A program made the position numbers and the translations under genes. A stretch of DNA of 64,000 nucleotides from Blasia pusilla. Its lineage: Eukaryota > Marchantiophyta > Marchantiopsida > Blasiales. Shown piece after piece: positions 1-13,370 of the stretch (positions within the stretch are counted from its first letter, which is position 1; every line of letters begins with the position of its first letter). Location of the stretch: assembly GCA_050084515.1 (NCBI GenBank), contig CM114275.1, forward strand, positions 1,302,001 to 1,366,000, in the 5' to 3' direction. Under the pieces are notes generated by a model that saw only the letters and a list, made by a program, of their open reading frames with translations, made no database searches and was not told where the DNA came from.

Positions 1-2430
1 AATAAAAGGCTTCAATCGCTTTGCTATTAAAAGCAAGCGAATGTGGAAAATAAGCAGGTACAATTCGATTTCCCACGTATGGATTCAACACTCCCCCCAC
101 ATAAGAATATGTGATGGGCGGGACCCATCCTCATAAAAAAACCTCGTTCCCTATTAGTAGCCCTATAGAACTTTTTCAATGGAGGGAAGTAGAAAATCCA
201 GCTGACACTAAGGTATTTTCTTGACAGGATCCACGCAAGGCTGGGACAATTATTTTCAGTGTTTAACATTACGGTTTCTTGGATCATTTTCCAGTCGCTT
301 CCATGCAAATGTCTCGCTAATCCAGATTTTTCAACGGAGTTTTGAAATAGCTTGCCGGATTTCCTTCAGAAATATCCTCCAAATGCTAAGTCTGTACTGA
401 AGGATAGGAGTGGTTTCCTCTAACAACCTTTACAAACCAGCATTCCAACAACCTTTACAAAGGATGCCGGTTGTGTCTTAGCCTACGGTTGTGTCCGTGG
501 GCAAGTTTGTTGTTTTCTAGTCTACTGAAAAAAATTGAAGCCCGTTGATGTCGTAATTATTTCATAGGAGTATTAGGGCCACTCACTTCCTTCCGACGGA
601 GCAGAAGTTCGGCGCGCAGCCTACACTAGCCCAATCTGCAACCGCCTATTTTGTAGCCCGCACAAGCCCGCCCTAAACCCACGATAGGCCCACGGAGGGC
701 AAGCTCGCCCCACGGAGGGCTGGCCACGGAGCAAGGACATGTCCGCAGACATGTTCATGTACTACTTCGTATTGGTCAAAACTGCTTAAAAAGCACTGCA
801 AGATGGGTATCTCTATAATAATATAAATTAGATTCTTTTTTGGAGGAAAAGAAATCTTCCTTGAAAAGAGTTGCAAAATATGGCCTTTTATAGAGGAGAG
901 GTCGGAGTTGTAATAAAATTCATCTTCATCAAAGCAAAAGGGAAAAACCTCACACGGTCCTCCATAACCTAGGGTTGCAAAACATGAAGCACTGAATGGA
1001 CATCCATGCCTATGTGCAAAAGCACCTCATCCATCTATATTATTATTGGAAACTCTATATGCACAATAAGGCAAAATAGTAACAAGCTCACAATTCTGCT
1101 CTTTAATTCACACTTGATATTTGGGAAGGGAAAACGAATTTAAATGGAAGAGGGAAATGATTTTATTAATACATATTAAGTAATGATTTAGTTAGTGGGT
1201 GTTATTTTGGCGGTAGGAATGGAGGAGAAGGTATTATTTAAACTTTTATGGAGGGGTGGATATATTTAGGGGAGTGGGGCATTTTTTAAATTTTAATTGA
1301 AGTTTTAAGTTTTTTAGAGGAGTGGAGTGTTACTACTCCTTTAAAATTTAAGAAAATGGACGTTATGTTTGAATTTTGAGATCGCGGGCATTATAACTAG
1401 TTTAAAAATAAAAATAAGCACAAACTATAGTCACGAGGAGTTATGAAATCATTTAGAGAATCTCATGATGGGCTACCGGGATAATCTCCAAGATGTCGTG
1501 TTCCGCCCTAAATAGAGGCTTTTGCTTTTAGTGGGTTCACTATGTTTCTGAGAAAAAATTCTCAAGAAGATCATGAAAATCTTGAACTTCAATCCGAGCG
1601 AACTTCAATTTTAATTGAACTAAGTGCATTATACTGGTATTTTCAACATCAATGAAGGAGTCTAGCTAGAAAGCCCGATGGGTACTTGAGCGCTCTCCCT
1701 TAACATATATGTTGGGAAGGATGAGGGCAAAGGGCGCTCTTACCACATGGAACGCCCACGTGGAACGCTCTTTTAATTTTTATTCTATTTTCTAGACTCT
1801 TGTCCCTATTAGGGTTCCTCATGTAGGTATTAGGGTCTCATTTGTTGTCATGCGATGAGTGTTCCCAAGGTAGTTTCTTTTGTTCATCCACACCACCCCT
1901 TCTTTAGATCTTCTCTACGTCCTTCTCTATTTATCACATTTACTTATCGTTTAGGTTTGATTCATGTTTGTCTCCGTTACCCCACCCTTGGGTAGATCTA
2001 TGTTCGCATCCATTTTTATCCGGATTTGCCTATCCACTTTCTACATTATTAGTATCTCTATGCAACCCCTAGTTTGTTTTGGGAGGGGGTTGGGCCTAGA
2101 AGTCCTAGGTGATGTAGATAGATGGGAGTTCATGCTAGGGGGAGCATTACCGTGGATGGAAAGAGATCGATTACCTGGATTGCTAGTTCGAATGGGGGTG
2201 GTAGGGTTGATATGGGTGGGGGATTGTCTCTCGAGTTTGATGGAGGGCTCATGTTTCCTTGTTGGTGAGTTACATCCATGCCTCGACTTACATTGGCCCC
2301 TTGTGTGGGGACTCGTGGGTAGTGTAGTCAAGATACAAAATGCCGTGTTATCTCGAATTCTTCACTTGTTCAGGAATTCAAAACCACTTAGCGGCTAAGC
2401 ATTCTGACTTTGATAGATTTGGATCATGAT
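1..2430. other. No recognisable gene; low-GC spacer
   Basis: The stretch is AT-rich with poly-A/T runs, especially 1080-1400. Short open frames occur on both strands (for example 1964-2398 +), but none shows a family motif and the longest is open on both strands at once, which argues against coding. The last few hundred bases lead into the reverse-transcriptase relic starting near 2430 and may be its decayed 5' part. Confidence 0.5.
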
Positions 2431-2432
2431 GG

Positions 2433-4947
2433 GTGATTCCTCTATTCGACCAAGGATTCTCTCCGGTACTTCCCGCATCATCGCCCCCTCATGAGGCATG
2501 GGAGTGGTTGAGGTCCCACCTTGGCAGCATCATAGGTCTCTTCGAGACCCGTTTTCTCTGCCCGAGGTTGTTCCATAGGATCCCCTATGCTATTCGGGAT
2601 GACCTCCACCATGATTTCCTCCTTCTCCTATTTAGGATCCCACTTGATCCTATGGATGAGCTCTCTTGCTATCTACTACTTCTTCTTCCATGATAATGTC
2701 TTGGTTATACTCGGGGAGGGAAGGCCGGCCATAGAGAGATTGAGGCCCGATTGAGGCATTTTTGAGGAGGTGATTGGGAGTCTCTACAGTGTGAGTTTGT
2801 GGCATACGCTAGGGGTAGCAGCTCACTTAGTTTCATGACGGATGAACTTGTAGCAGCCAGCTTGTGACGATGTAGGACACTTGGGCGAGCTGGTGAGTAC
2901 TCGTGAGCTGCTCGTTCTCTCCGACCGATAGACATGGCTCCTCCTTCATCTCTTACCATTGATGCCCTACGGAGGTTACATTCTTGTCCAACGGTTGACA
3001 ATCTAGCTTTTGCACGTGACACAACTATGTGCCTAGACCCGTCCCTCTTTGCACGGGCACTCAGATGTTCCCCTAGGATCATGGCCGGAGGGTTTTCTAG
3101 TATGATGTACGAACACCTTCGTGATTGCTTTCCTCTCGAGGACTCTACTAGCGGATTTTTTGATTTGCTTTAGGTTGCCTCTCACCTAGCTTAGGGGAGA
3201 GAGCCAATAGCAGTGATGCAAGTATTGGGGGTGGGAAGAATTTTGGCGTTGTCGAAGGAGGGTGGAGGAATCCGTCTGATCGCCATAGGTGAGGTGATCT
3301 TGCGGTTGGTGAGTCGCACTATCGCTTTTCAATTCTGTGAGGCTTTCCACGTGAGTCCGCATCAGTTTGGAGTTGCCACGCCAGCCAGCTGTGAGACTGT
3401 AGCCTTAGGTTTGAGGGCTTGCTTTGATGTACATCTGGAGTGGGTGGTTCTCCAAGTTGATGTGGAGAACGCCTTCAACTTAGTGTCTCAAGCAACTATC
3501 TTTGCAGAGTTGAGAGACATAGGTGGCCCCATAGCGAGTCTCAATCCTTTTGTGCATGCTTTCTATGGGGCCCCTTCGACCCTCTATTTCCACCATGGTT
3601 GGTTTGAGGAGGAGGTCACGCTTTTGGAGTCCTCCAACGGGACTTGTCAAGGTGATCCCTTGGGTGGTGCATTACTCGCTTTGGCTCATTACCGAGCGGT
3701 TCTTTGTACGGTGGAGGCTTTCATGGGTTCCATTTTTCCTTTTTTGGTAGATAATACTCATAGTGTTGGCCCCGGAGATCTAGTCGTCCTTGCGTTTCAT
3801 CATTTTTCTACACAGTTGGCATGTGTTGGCCTCGCGGTGAAGGTGGGAAAGTGCAAGGCTTGGTCTCCATCAGGCCTACTTGATGATATTCATCTACACG
3901 ACGGGTTCTTGACACGTGTCTGAGGGCTACACGTCTTGGGAGTCCCACTCGGGAGCCAAGACTTTGTATCGAGTTTCATGGCGGCGGCTCTTACCGAGGA
4001 TCTTCTTCATGTCGATGATCTCATGAGGATTGGTGAATCTCAAGTTTCCTACAACATTCTCTCATCATGTTTTGCTCGTAGACTTCGCTATCTGTAGAAC
4101 TTTTCGGACGTCTAGTCACCTTTCTACCCTTCACAGATCCTTTGATAGGAAGATCATTCAGGTGTTTGGGGATCTACTAGGACCCTGCTCCTTAGAGTGC
4201 CCCAGGGGGGAGTTAGCTCGTAGACAAGCTTCTTGGTCACTTGCCTTTGGCGGAGTAGGTTTTCTCTTGACTCAGTTAGTGGCACCCTTGGCTTTTTAAG
4301 GGAGTCGAGCCATTATAGGACCCCTTTTTTTCACTCGATTTCTAGTTAGGGATAGAGTGCTCCTTCTACAATACGTCTCCTAGGTTGAGGATGGCCTTTT
4401 CCCTCTTTAGTCTTCACTCACAACTTGTAGAGATTCCCTTCTAGTAGAGGACAGAGCCGTTCTTCCCCTCTTCTCAACCTTAGTTGCCTCCGGTCAATCT
4501 GGGCTCTAATCTTCTTTGATAGAAGCCCACTATGAGGCAATTTTTAGGCTATTATGTCTGATGGGAATATCCCCATGGAGGTTTGGGCTTGTATTTGCTC
4601 TTGCTCTGGAAAGGGGAAGGCTCATGGGCGGGGTCTCGCCCCCTCATCGTGGCTTTCCGTATGGCACTAGTTACCTACACCATAACGACGCGGTTCTGAT
4701 TGGGCCTCCCCAACCGTCAATGGTTGGTTCGACACATTACGAGTGTCCCCGGAGTCTGGATCCATTTGGCGTGCATTTGGCCCGCTGTCCAGTTGGGGGT
4801 GAGAGGATAGCCACTCATGATGCGCTGCGGGATATCACAAGTGGGGTTTGTTTTGTTTTTCGGATGTATTTTCCATCTTGCATATTTATTGAGGTTCGTC
4901 ATTTATTCTCTTTTCATGGAACGTTTAGTGCATGTAGTGCATCATAA
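2433..4947 (+). pseudogene. Decayed non-LTR (LINE-like) reverse transcriptase ORF
   Basis: One forward frame from about 2433 to 4090 carries a reverse transcriptase broken by several stops (near 2691, 3171, 3192 and 3921); a frameshift near 4100 moves the rest to another frame, which runs to 4947. Visible blocks in order are a RGGKAGH block near 2720; MYEHLRDCF near 3110; GGIRLIAIGEVILRLVSR near 3265-3320; QFGVATPASCE; VLQVDVENAFNLVS near 3450-3485; CQGDPLGGAL near 3645-3675; and the active-site position near 3748, which reads LVDNTHS where related proteins have an ADD-type acidic pair. A C-terminal Cys/His-type block near 4735-4830 (YECPRSLDPFGVHL, ERIATHDALRD) follows. Collinearity with the RT family common in lower plants and oomycetes is clear. 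The altered catalytic site and the stops mean it is dead. No endonuclease, poly-A tail or target duplication was identified. Confidence 0.8.
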
Positions 4948-4949
4948 AA

Positions 4950-7900
4950 AGCCGTAATCAGGGCATAGGGGTTAAGATGCACCTGTTTTGAGGACTCGAC
5001 CATGGCAGTATGGCTCTCTTTGGAAAGGGCGGCAGCCACAAACCGAGCACCGTCTACAAACAGCATCGGTCAAAACCCGATATGGAGACTACCCGTTCCA
5101 TCAAAAGTCACTTGAGAACGCATGTGTCATAATCGTGGAAAAAGGTCGGTCAGACAGTATTGGTACAAAAAGGACTGGGATAAAAGTTTACTAGAACGAG
5201 AGTAAAAGTGCGTGCTCACGTTTCTTTAAGAGTGAGTTTGGATAGATCTCATCATAGTGAAATCTTACACCAAACCGTGCATCATAGATTCCTTCGTAGA
5301 GATTGGAACTTGGTTTGTTAATCTGAAGTGATAATTGTGACATACCACAATTTCTGAAAGCTGGACCAGATATAGGGAGCGCAATGAAAACAGGAATTGT
5401 TTTGGCACATAGCCCATCTAGTAGTTCCTGCTTCAAGTTGGAAATGGGGTCTGTCATTGTTATCTGGAACTGATCTGAATAACGGCGCACGAGTTGTAAC
5501 AGGACCTTCACAGATTGTGTGACAATCCTACAAATTTTGAGAGTACTGTTGGTCTGAAGAAGGGCTACTATGGATCACACTTCATGAAAGGTTGACGTGG
5601 AATCCCCTGGCTGGAGGCGCACACTGGCACAAGAAATATGGGGAGAGAGGGAGCCAACAGCTTGCAGGACAGGAAAGAAATGCAAAGACGGTCTGATCTC
5701 ATGAGAGGTTTCACAATGTATGTTATTAGTCGAAATTGCCGAAAGGAGGATAGCCTCCAGAGGAAAACAAAACGACTCTACCTATAGGACATAGAACCCG
5801 GGATCCGACCTTTCTGAATTTTCCACAAATGTAGAAGATTGGAGGAGGGTCAGGACGAAAAGATGTGCACATTCACATTTTTGCTGAGTCAAGATTTGGA
5901 CTGGGGTACGAGAGATCAATTTCCTGCGGAAACTATGGCACTTTTAATTCCTGGTGAGAATGAATGAAGGCAGGTCATAAATGAGAAATACGGCGATGAG
6001 ACGTCGAATCCGTGGCAATCTTCCCGTAATTCATGCAGGCACCATAGGAGAAACTAACTCTGGAGGAGGAAAGGATGAAAAGCGAAGCATGCCATGCCGC
6101 TGCACGGAGCTGTTGACGTCGTTGCTGTCAAGACACGAAGCCGCCGTCAAACTCAGATCGAACATGGAACAACATGCGGAAACTGGTGGTGAGTGAGACA
6201 GCTGAGTTGTCTTCATTCCTGTATGCAGACGATAAGGGCTGAGACCAGACAAGCTTTGAACTGCAGCCGATCGCGTCCCCTTCGAGCCTTACGTTCTCAC
6301 ATGAGAACAGGCAGGCTGCAGACAATCTCACCGGTCTAGCCGCTCGGCTGCGAGGGAATGATTGTTGCGGCATATGGGCATATACCGAGCACCGGGTCGG
6401 GCCAACTGCGCTGCGGATGAACAATTTATCTCCGTCCGTGTATGTTTGGTCTACCTTTGCCTGGTCTAGGTTATTTCATGTGGCTCACACGAATCGCTAC
6501 CCATTTACATTCTTCTACTTGAACGGCTTCAATTCCACTGCTTAAGGTTTGTGGAGTGGAATTCGTACCGAAACGAGGGAGAAATGTAGTTGGATCTGTT
6601 TGAGAGGGGAGAAAATTTCGAAGCAACGAGCTCTGAGCTGCCGCCGCTTCGACAAGTCACTGCTTTAGACTAGAGGCTGCCGAATAAAGAATTGCGTCTC
6701 GAAAGTGAGTTCGAGATGAACAGGACCAAAAGGCTCGGAGCAGTGCGGATCCAAAAGTAAGCAGCCAGAATGTCTACAGTCCTCAGTGGTTAATGGGGAT
6801 CCAGTTCCTCGTTGACTGCCAGTCACTGGCTTAAGAGTCACCTTTGTGTACTTGCGTATTGGATCCATCTCACTTGATCCTTCCTCCTGGACGCTCATGG
6901 CGACGCACACAATCTTAGCATGAACAATGTGCGGGAACTAGATCCCATCTAAGCGACCACAGGAAAGCTTGGAAAGTTCAACAGAGTTGGACAAGAGGGA
7001 GGGGAAGCCATCGACGTCAAAAGAGCATGATTTAAACCGTGAAATTATGGACAACTTGACGCTGAGATCACAAGGTCAATATTGAACGATTTCGAAAATT
7101 GCTCATTGGATTGCATCAGCGGCTACCGCAGGTGACCGGAGATATCTTTTCGCTCTTGGATACGCGGGAATTACTTCGAGCAGTGGAGTCTCACTTCTCG
7201 TATATTTGGTCTACAGCTGTGAGAGAGTCGGGCACTTAATTCCAAATGCCAGCCGTCTTCGTATGGCTTAGGTTGAATTAGAAACGGCAACAACCATGTC
7301 CGCGTCAGCAGAGTGATCAGCAAGCACAACGTTAGCTTTGGTACTCAGATCAAACGGAAGGATGCAGTAGCCTCCGTCCTCGTTTATAAGATTGTGTCAC
7401 GATAGTAAACTTCGTATTCTACATGGTATTCTCTTACCAATTCTCCCAGTCCATCACATAGGGACAGACCACCGAGCAGAGGGAGAGAGCAGCAGCAGCA
7501 ACTCGATCAGATGCCGAGGGCGATCATCGACAAGCTCGAAGGAAATAAGCATTGCAAACATTATAAACAAGGTTCACAAGCTCACTTACTACACTTGGGA
7601 ATGTAAAATGGAGGCTGTTTTGATTGCATCTTATCTTATCTTTCCGACATTGTAGATGGCACCGTAGAGAAGACCTCCTCCATGCTCCAGCCACAAACAG
7701 CCTATAACGAAGATGGCAAGGCTCTCTGGATTTTGATGATTTTCAGATCTCTCACTTCAAACATGTAGAGTGTCGAAACTATTGTAGGTTAGGATTTGAA
7801 GAGGTGACATGTGGATAGATCATTCTTTATGAGGACATGAGAAGAGAGGGTTTGGAAGCTCATTCTTTATGGGTTGAACCTCCTTAGTAGCTCATAAGGT

Positions 7901-8640
7901 TGTGCATAGGCTTATTGTTTATGTGTGAGCATTTTTCATGCCATAGCAATGCGCATGGACTTCTTGTTGAAATTTCCATAGAAATTGAGTATGGGGAGTG
8001 GATCCCGTATGAAAGGGATTCTAGGAGGCATGTAAACTTGATGTTTGTTTTGTTTAGAGGTCTCAAGCTTTTTTGGTAACAATGATGCACAAAAGCATTG
8101 CGATTTTTTGGTAGAAATAATTGTAAATACTAATGTGGCTTAATGCAGGAATATTTTCTTAAAATTTTTTTTCACCTAAGAAACTAGAAGAATAAAAATT
8201 TGTGAAAATTTAAAATTTCTAAAGCCAACCCTTACCTAAAATTGTTGAATATAGTGAAAAGAAAATCGAGAATGGTATCTTTTCATATTTTTAGCAAGTG
8301 GGTACATATTTTCTTACTTTCTTATTATTTTTTTCATTATGAATTTTTGTACCATTTCGTACAAATTTGGGTAATCTTTTCATATTTCTGAATTTGAAGG
8401 AAATTTTTTCCAAAATTTTCCCTCGGACTTTTAAACAAAGATAAGTTTAGAAGAATAAGAAAAAGAAAAGTATCCAATCCCCTTAAAAAAATCCCCTTTC
8501 AGAAATTATGAAAGAAAATACTAAAAAATATAGGGCATTAAAATTTACTTTCTTCCAACTTTAGGCATTTAAATACACTATCGTGCACCTACTCCCCTTA
8601 AACGCTGATCTTATGTGTCGCAGAAGCTTGCAATTAGTAG
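4950..8640. other. No recognised gene; includes one weak minus-strand ORF
   Basis: From 4950 to about 7650 base composition is balanced and unlike the AT-rich flanks, resembling the single-copy-looking DNA around the ZIP gene at 52-58 kb. The longest plausible frame is 5191-5511 on the minus strand (106 codons, no recognised domain, no splice context I can defend). From 7750 to 8600 the sequence is strongly AT-rich with long T and A runs. I see no conserved motif, RNA gene or transposon terminus here. Confidence 0.4.
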
Positions 8641-8647
8641 CTCACGC

Positions 8648-9862
8648 TGTCGTGTTGAGAGCCTTTCTTCAAGTAAGGGCATGCCTTCTAGCTGTAGCAG
8701 ACGTGGTCGATGCAAGGTGAACTCTCTAAGAAGTTCTCCTTTCTCAATACACAATTATTATGTATACTCTCCATTCTCTCACGATAGGTATCACAAATGA
8801 AAGTGCCGAGGCTATCACTTCTTCGTAACGAGGAAGATAACTCAACTAGTGCTAAATCCTACTTGAGTAGGCCTATTGACGTCCATGGATCGCTATATAA
8901 GGACATACAAAGTACAATCCCATGTCCTTCCATATGTGACGATAGGAAGAATCACCGAAGTTGGAGATTGCGTGACCGGGTTCATGAATGCCTCCCCAAA
9001 GTGATAAACTAAATAGCAAGTGAACCAGTGCCTATCTACAAAGAGTACTTTGACATGGTAAGGATTGAGGAAAGGAAAGTCGGGCACAACTTGTGCTCCA
9101 CCCCTATCCATGCTTGACAGACATTCTCTACTTTCCTCAAGAATGGGCTTTGGCGGAATTATTCTCCCAAAAGGGGTAATCCACTTTCATTGGGAAAACA
9201 ACAAGCCAAAACATTCGCTATTTTAGTATGACTTAACTCTTCTAAGGTGACAAGCTTCTCATCTCCACACACACCACACTCTAGAAATCTCTCGAAGAAT
9301 AGACCATGATCAAGTTACTCTCCCAAGAGGGGTGATCCACTCTCATTGGAAGAGCAAGCAATCCCAAAGCCATACACTCAAGAGTAACACAAGAAATTCA
9401 AGATATGAAATAGAAGGTGATGAATCCTTGAAGGTCCCTCATTTTTATATACTCACAAGGGATCCACAAGAGTACGAAATAGAACTAATCTTATCTTGTG
9501 CCACATGGCTTTCTCTCAAGGCTTAGCCAATCACATTTTGACAAAAATAGATTTTCTCTTATCTCTTCCAAAATATTCTTTTTTATCCACTTGATATTTT
9601 CCAAATTACCCCAACTACCCTAGCCACCAACCAAGACTACTTTTGTTTATTTATTAAAACACCAACCTCACTACTTTACATTTATAAAGTCATCTTTTAT
9701 TTATTACCTCTTTTCCTAAAATTGGGCCCGCATAAAAGAGTCATCCTATAGAAGTTTAAACATGGGAATTTCATTTTCCTATACTAATTTATTTAATACT
9801 AACAAAACTCTCTCCAACACTTAATGATAAAGGAGTTTACACGCTGATTTTACTATACAACA
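8648..9862 (-). mobile_element. Solo LTR, copy 1 (TGTCGT...ACAACA), TSD ACGC
   Basis: This 1215-bp element aligns almost end to end with 23408-24663. It starts TGTCGTGTTGAG and ends ACTATACAACA, so it has TG...CA-type termini with short inverted repeats. It is flanked by the direct repeat ACGC (8644-8647 and 9863-9866), a 4-bp target-site duplication. There is no internal coding region, which fits a solo LTR left by LTR-LTR recombination. A TATA-like TATATAAAAA on the minus strand near 9445-9455 suggests minus-strand transcription. Short frames inside it are not conserved between copies as proteins. Confidence 0.85.
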
Positions 9863-9866
9863 ACGC

Positions 9867-10605
9867 TTTCCTTACTAATCTACACCTAAACACACAACAC
9901 CAATTTCGACATTCTTGGTGAATTAAAACATTTCTGGGTTTTTAACTTTCTTGAAGTTATGCTTACAAGTAAAATAAGGACTTAATTCCATTTAAATATA
10001 ACCATATATTCAAGTTCTTTTGCAACCAATAAAGTCTCTTTTAGTCGCCAAACGTCTATGTAGTATGATCATACACCCGTCAAAGCAATATTTGCAACAT
10101 AAACTAATTTATTTTGGGACTTCATAGTAAAGGAGGTGGCGGACGATTGAATGCGAACTTTGCCAAGGTTCGTGCGTTTGTCAGCCAAATCGGAGCTTAA
10201 GACCCAATTCCAAAGCATTCTCAAGTAAAGAAACAAATAATCTTGGCCTCATGGACCCTCCGCCCCAATCCCATTTCTCCCCAGCCGGCAAGAATCTATA
10301 AAGTCTTGCTGCTGATAGACCTACTACTTCCCGCTAAAGGAGCTATTCGGGCTTTGGAATACATCCTAGTGAAATTTCTACGACATTTGGAACTATTGTT
10401 CCATTGGAAGGTTATTGAATGGCGTTTGGAACTCTAGTTCCCAATGAACTCAGAAGCATTTGGTTTCTACCGGTCGAGATAGCCCTGAAGTTGAAAGCGC
10501 AATGTGATAGTTTGGCCGCGAAGAAGCTCTCACCGAGTGCCAAGGAAAAGCAATTGGAACTCTAGTTCCAAATGAGTTCGGAACAACATTTGTTGTCGAC
10601 CCATT
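9867..10605. other. AT-rich spacer grading into a palindromic satellite
   Basis: No gene is recognised. From about 10385 the sequence contains GGAACTCTAGTTCC-type short palindromes (10427, 10557, 10629) that also occur in the tandem array that follows, so this is probably its degenerate edge. Confidence 0.45.
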
Positions 10606-12040
10606 GGGATCTTGGGAGCATGCCCTTCGGAACTACAGTTCCAACCAAGGATGGGTACTTCCCTTTACCGGACGCCTTCTACCTCCGAAATTGGATCTTA
10701 GGATCCAATTTGACTCAGACTAAGTTTGGCTCCAAATAACGTTCAGCGGTCGCGGCGGTTTAGGACACAATCAAAACTAGGGTTTCGATTCTACACTTGT
10801 TGCCCATCTATTGGGATGTAAGGAGAAGCTCATTCAGACCCACAGTTCCAATTGAAAATCAGGGTTAAATATTACCGGATGCCTTTTAGGGCAAGAATTG
10901 GATCTTCACTTCTAATTGGACAACCAGAACTTATTTTCTGATTCTACATTTGTTTCTAACCTATTGGGATGCAAGGAATAGACAATTTGGAACTACAATT
11001 CCAATCGAGATTGGGGATTTCCCTTTACCGGACGCCTTTTGCGGCCGAAATTGGATCTTAGGATCCAATTGGACTCAGACTAAGTTTGGCTCCAAATGAC
11101 CTTCAACGGGAGAGCGATCTGGGACACAATCAAAACTAAGGTTTCGATTCTCCAATGTCTGCCGACCTATTGGGATGTAAGGAGCATGCTATTTGGAACT
11201 ATAGTTCCAATCGAGGATGGGGATTTTCCTTTACCGGACGCCTTTTGCGGCCGGAATTGGATCCTAGGATCTAATTGGACTCCGACTTAGTTTGGCTCCA
11301 AATGACCTTCAACGGGCACGGCAGTTTTGGACACAAGTAGAACCAAAGTTCTAATTCTACACTTGTTGTCGATCTATTGGGATGTAAGGAGCAGGTCATT
11401 TGAAACTACAGTTCCAATCGAGGATGGGAATTTTCCTTTACGGGACGCTTTCTACGGTCGGAATTCGATCTTAGGATCCAATTGGACTCCGACTAAGTTT
11501 GGCTCCAAATGACCTTCAGTAGGCGCGGTAGTGTGGGACACAATCACAACTAAAGTTCTGATTCTACACTTATTGTCGATCTATTGGGATGCAAGGAGTA
11601 GGCCATTCGGGACTACGGTTCCAATCGAGGATGGGGATTTTCCTTTACTGGACGCCTTTAGCGGCCGGAATTGGATCTTAGGATCCATTTGGACTCTGAC
11701 TAAGTTTGGCTCCAAATGACTTTCAGCGGGCACGGCAATTTGAGACACAATAAGAACTAAGGTTTCGATTCTACACTTGTTGTCGAACTATTGGGATGCA
11801 AGGAGCAGGCCGTTTGGAACTACAATTCCAATCGAGGATGGGGATTTTCCTTTATAGGGCACCTTCGGCGGACGAAATTGGATCTTAGGATCCAATTGGA
11901 CTGAGTCCAAGTTTGGCTCCAAATGACTTTCAGCGGGCCCGGCAGTTTGGGACACAATCATAACCAAAATTCTGATTTTACAATTGTTCCCAACGAAGGG
12001 ATCTTAGGAGCAAGCTTATTGGAACTATAGTTCCAATTGA
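10606..12040. repeat. Satellite array, unit about 207 bp
   Basis: A landmark block close to TTGGATCTTAGGATCCAA recurs at about 10691, 11051, 11257, 11464, 11671 and 11878, giving a regular spacing of 206-207 bp with one shortened unit near 10900-11050. Each unit also holds a GGAACTACAGTTCC-like palindrome, a GGATGGGGATTTTCC segment and a GGGACACAATCA segment. Short plus-strand frames inside the units are repeat-encoded and have no recognised function. About seven units are present, the outer ones diverged. Confidence 0.85.
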
Positions 12041-12631
12041 TCTAGAGGATGGCAACGTTGAGGATGCAAGCTCTACAATAAGAAATTGGACACACATGTC
12101 ACATAACAAGTCCATCGTACGATCATTAGATGACAGTAAATATGCTCATTGAATAGATAAAATTTGGAACTCAAGTTCCAATTCGGGATGATTAAAAAAT
12201 ATCCCCGAATATATCACATGGCTTCACAATCTTTAGCTTCCACTTTCTGCAATATGTTATAGTTCTCGTAATCTTAGCTTCCATTTTCTGCAATAGATTA
12301 CAATTTCTGCTGTACATGACTACAAATATCTAGTACTAGAGAATTTACAACTGGTGACTATACATTTCTAATCGGATGAGATTCTTGTGAGAAAAAAAAA
12401 AGTGAAGAAATCACTGAAATCTTTACAAAACTTAGAGATACAAAGTGGTCTAGTCCGTCTGTGCGCTCACAGAAGAGCTTCTATGGAACCTGAACATGGA
12501 GATAACTCCACATACGAGAATGCACTGCTGCTACGGCTCCCGACTATTTCACTACTCGGGAAACTAGAGTTTTTACCTATTTTCTTTATTTCTATTAATA
12601 GAAAAATTTTGCACCCTGATGCAATATAGGG

Positions 12632-13099
12632 TTAGATAATCCTAGTAACGCTACTCCTCCTAAAGGGCAGAGACGACATCAAACTATTGCCTGATACTCG
12701 CAAGAGGAACGAGTAGGCAGATATAGGGCCCAGTTGGTGTCCGACAGATCCACTGAGGTTGACGACATCCAGAATATCTTCAAGAAGTACAATATTGTTA
12801 CGAACGTGTGAAGTTGGAGTCGATACCGGATCTATAGAGTTGGGAGTGGCAAATGTAGAGCTCGGTGCACTAGGAAATTCCGGACCTTCTACTTGGGAAA
12901 CACAGGAATTCAGAGACAAGGCATAAACTATGTATTGACCATTTTTGAGACGTAGGAGATTCCATACTTTATAGTCTGTTATTACCGGCTGGACTCTCTC
13001 ACCTACAACATCCTCCGTACCGTCCACCCTAACATCCTTGGAAACAAAGATTGTTCCAATTTGGAGAAGAAATCGTAGTGAGAAGAAATTTTCCTCCAT
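12632..13099 (-). CDS. Hypothetical ORF of 155 codons, unrecognised
   Basis: An uninterrupted minus-strand frame opens with an ATG at 13099. The predicted protein has no motif I recognise; it has a hydrophobic start, a Ser/Thr/Pro-rich middle (around residues 75-95) and no zinc-binding or membrane pattern. It lies between the 207-bp satellite and a segment (13125-13310) that recurs inverted at 48.1-48.3 kb, so it may belong to a repeat rather than a gene. The same strand shows no second exon I can support. Chance or a transposon fragment are both possible. Confidence 0.2.
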   Translation of the reverse strand: MEENFFSLRFLLQIGTIFVSKDVRVDGTEDVVGERVQPVITDYKVWNLLRLKNGQYIVYALSLNSCVSQVEGPEFPSAPSSTFATPNSIDPVSTPTSHVRNNIVLLEDILDVVNLSGSVGHQLGPISAYSFLLRVSGNSLMSSLPFRRSSVTRII

Positions 13100-13124
13100 T
13101 GGTATGTAAGACTTACGAGTTTGC

Positions 13125-13310
13125 GATCAAATTATTTCTCATTGAGGAAGGGCCGCTAGATGGTTGCCACAAGTGAGTTTTACATAATTATCCATTCCCT
13201 GATGATTCCACCGGGTGGAGGATGAGAATAAGAATAAGAATAAGAATGGGAATGAGAATGAGAATGTTTAATTTATAGTGAATAGTGACCGTTATTCTCC
13301 TGACAAAATT
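13125..13310 (+). repeat. Dispersed repeat shared, inverted, with 48085-48262
   Basis: The segment with GAGGAAGGGCCGCTAGATGG, then GATGATTCCACCGG, then AATTTATAGTGAATAGTG appears as a reverse complement at 48085-48262 with moderate divergence. The copy here has expanded an (AATAAG)n/(AATGAG)n microsatellite at about 13219-13267. The pairing links the two satellite-bearing regions of the window. Confidence 0.75.
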
Positions 13311-13370
13311 TGACTGACAGGATGCTGTTTGGTAGGTGAGATTGTCTAACACAATGGATTCAATCCTGTT

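Noticed and set aside
1964-2398. 144-codon plus-strand frame as a gene
   Set aside because: The opposite strand is open over the same stretch and no motif is present; probably chance or decayed element flank.
5191-5511. 106-codon minus-strand frame as a gene
   Set aside because: No recognised family, no flanking splice sites or promoter I can defend; left as part of the unannotated stretch.
11096-11719. Three similar plus-strand frames as a tandem gene family
   Set aside because: They are translations of successive 207-bp satellite units and start or stop at satellite positions, with no domain.
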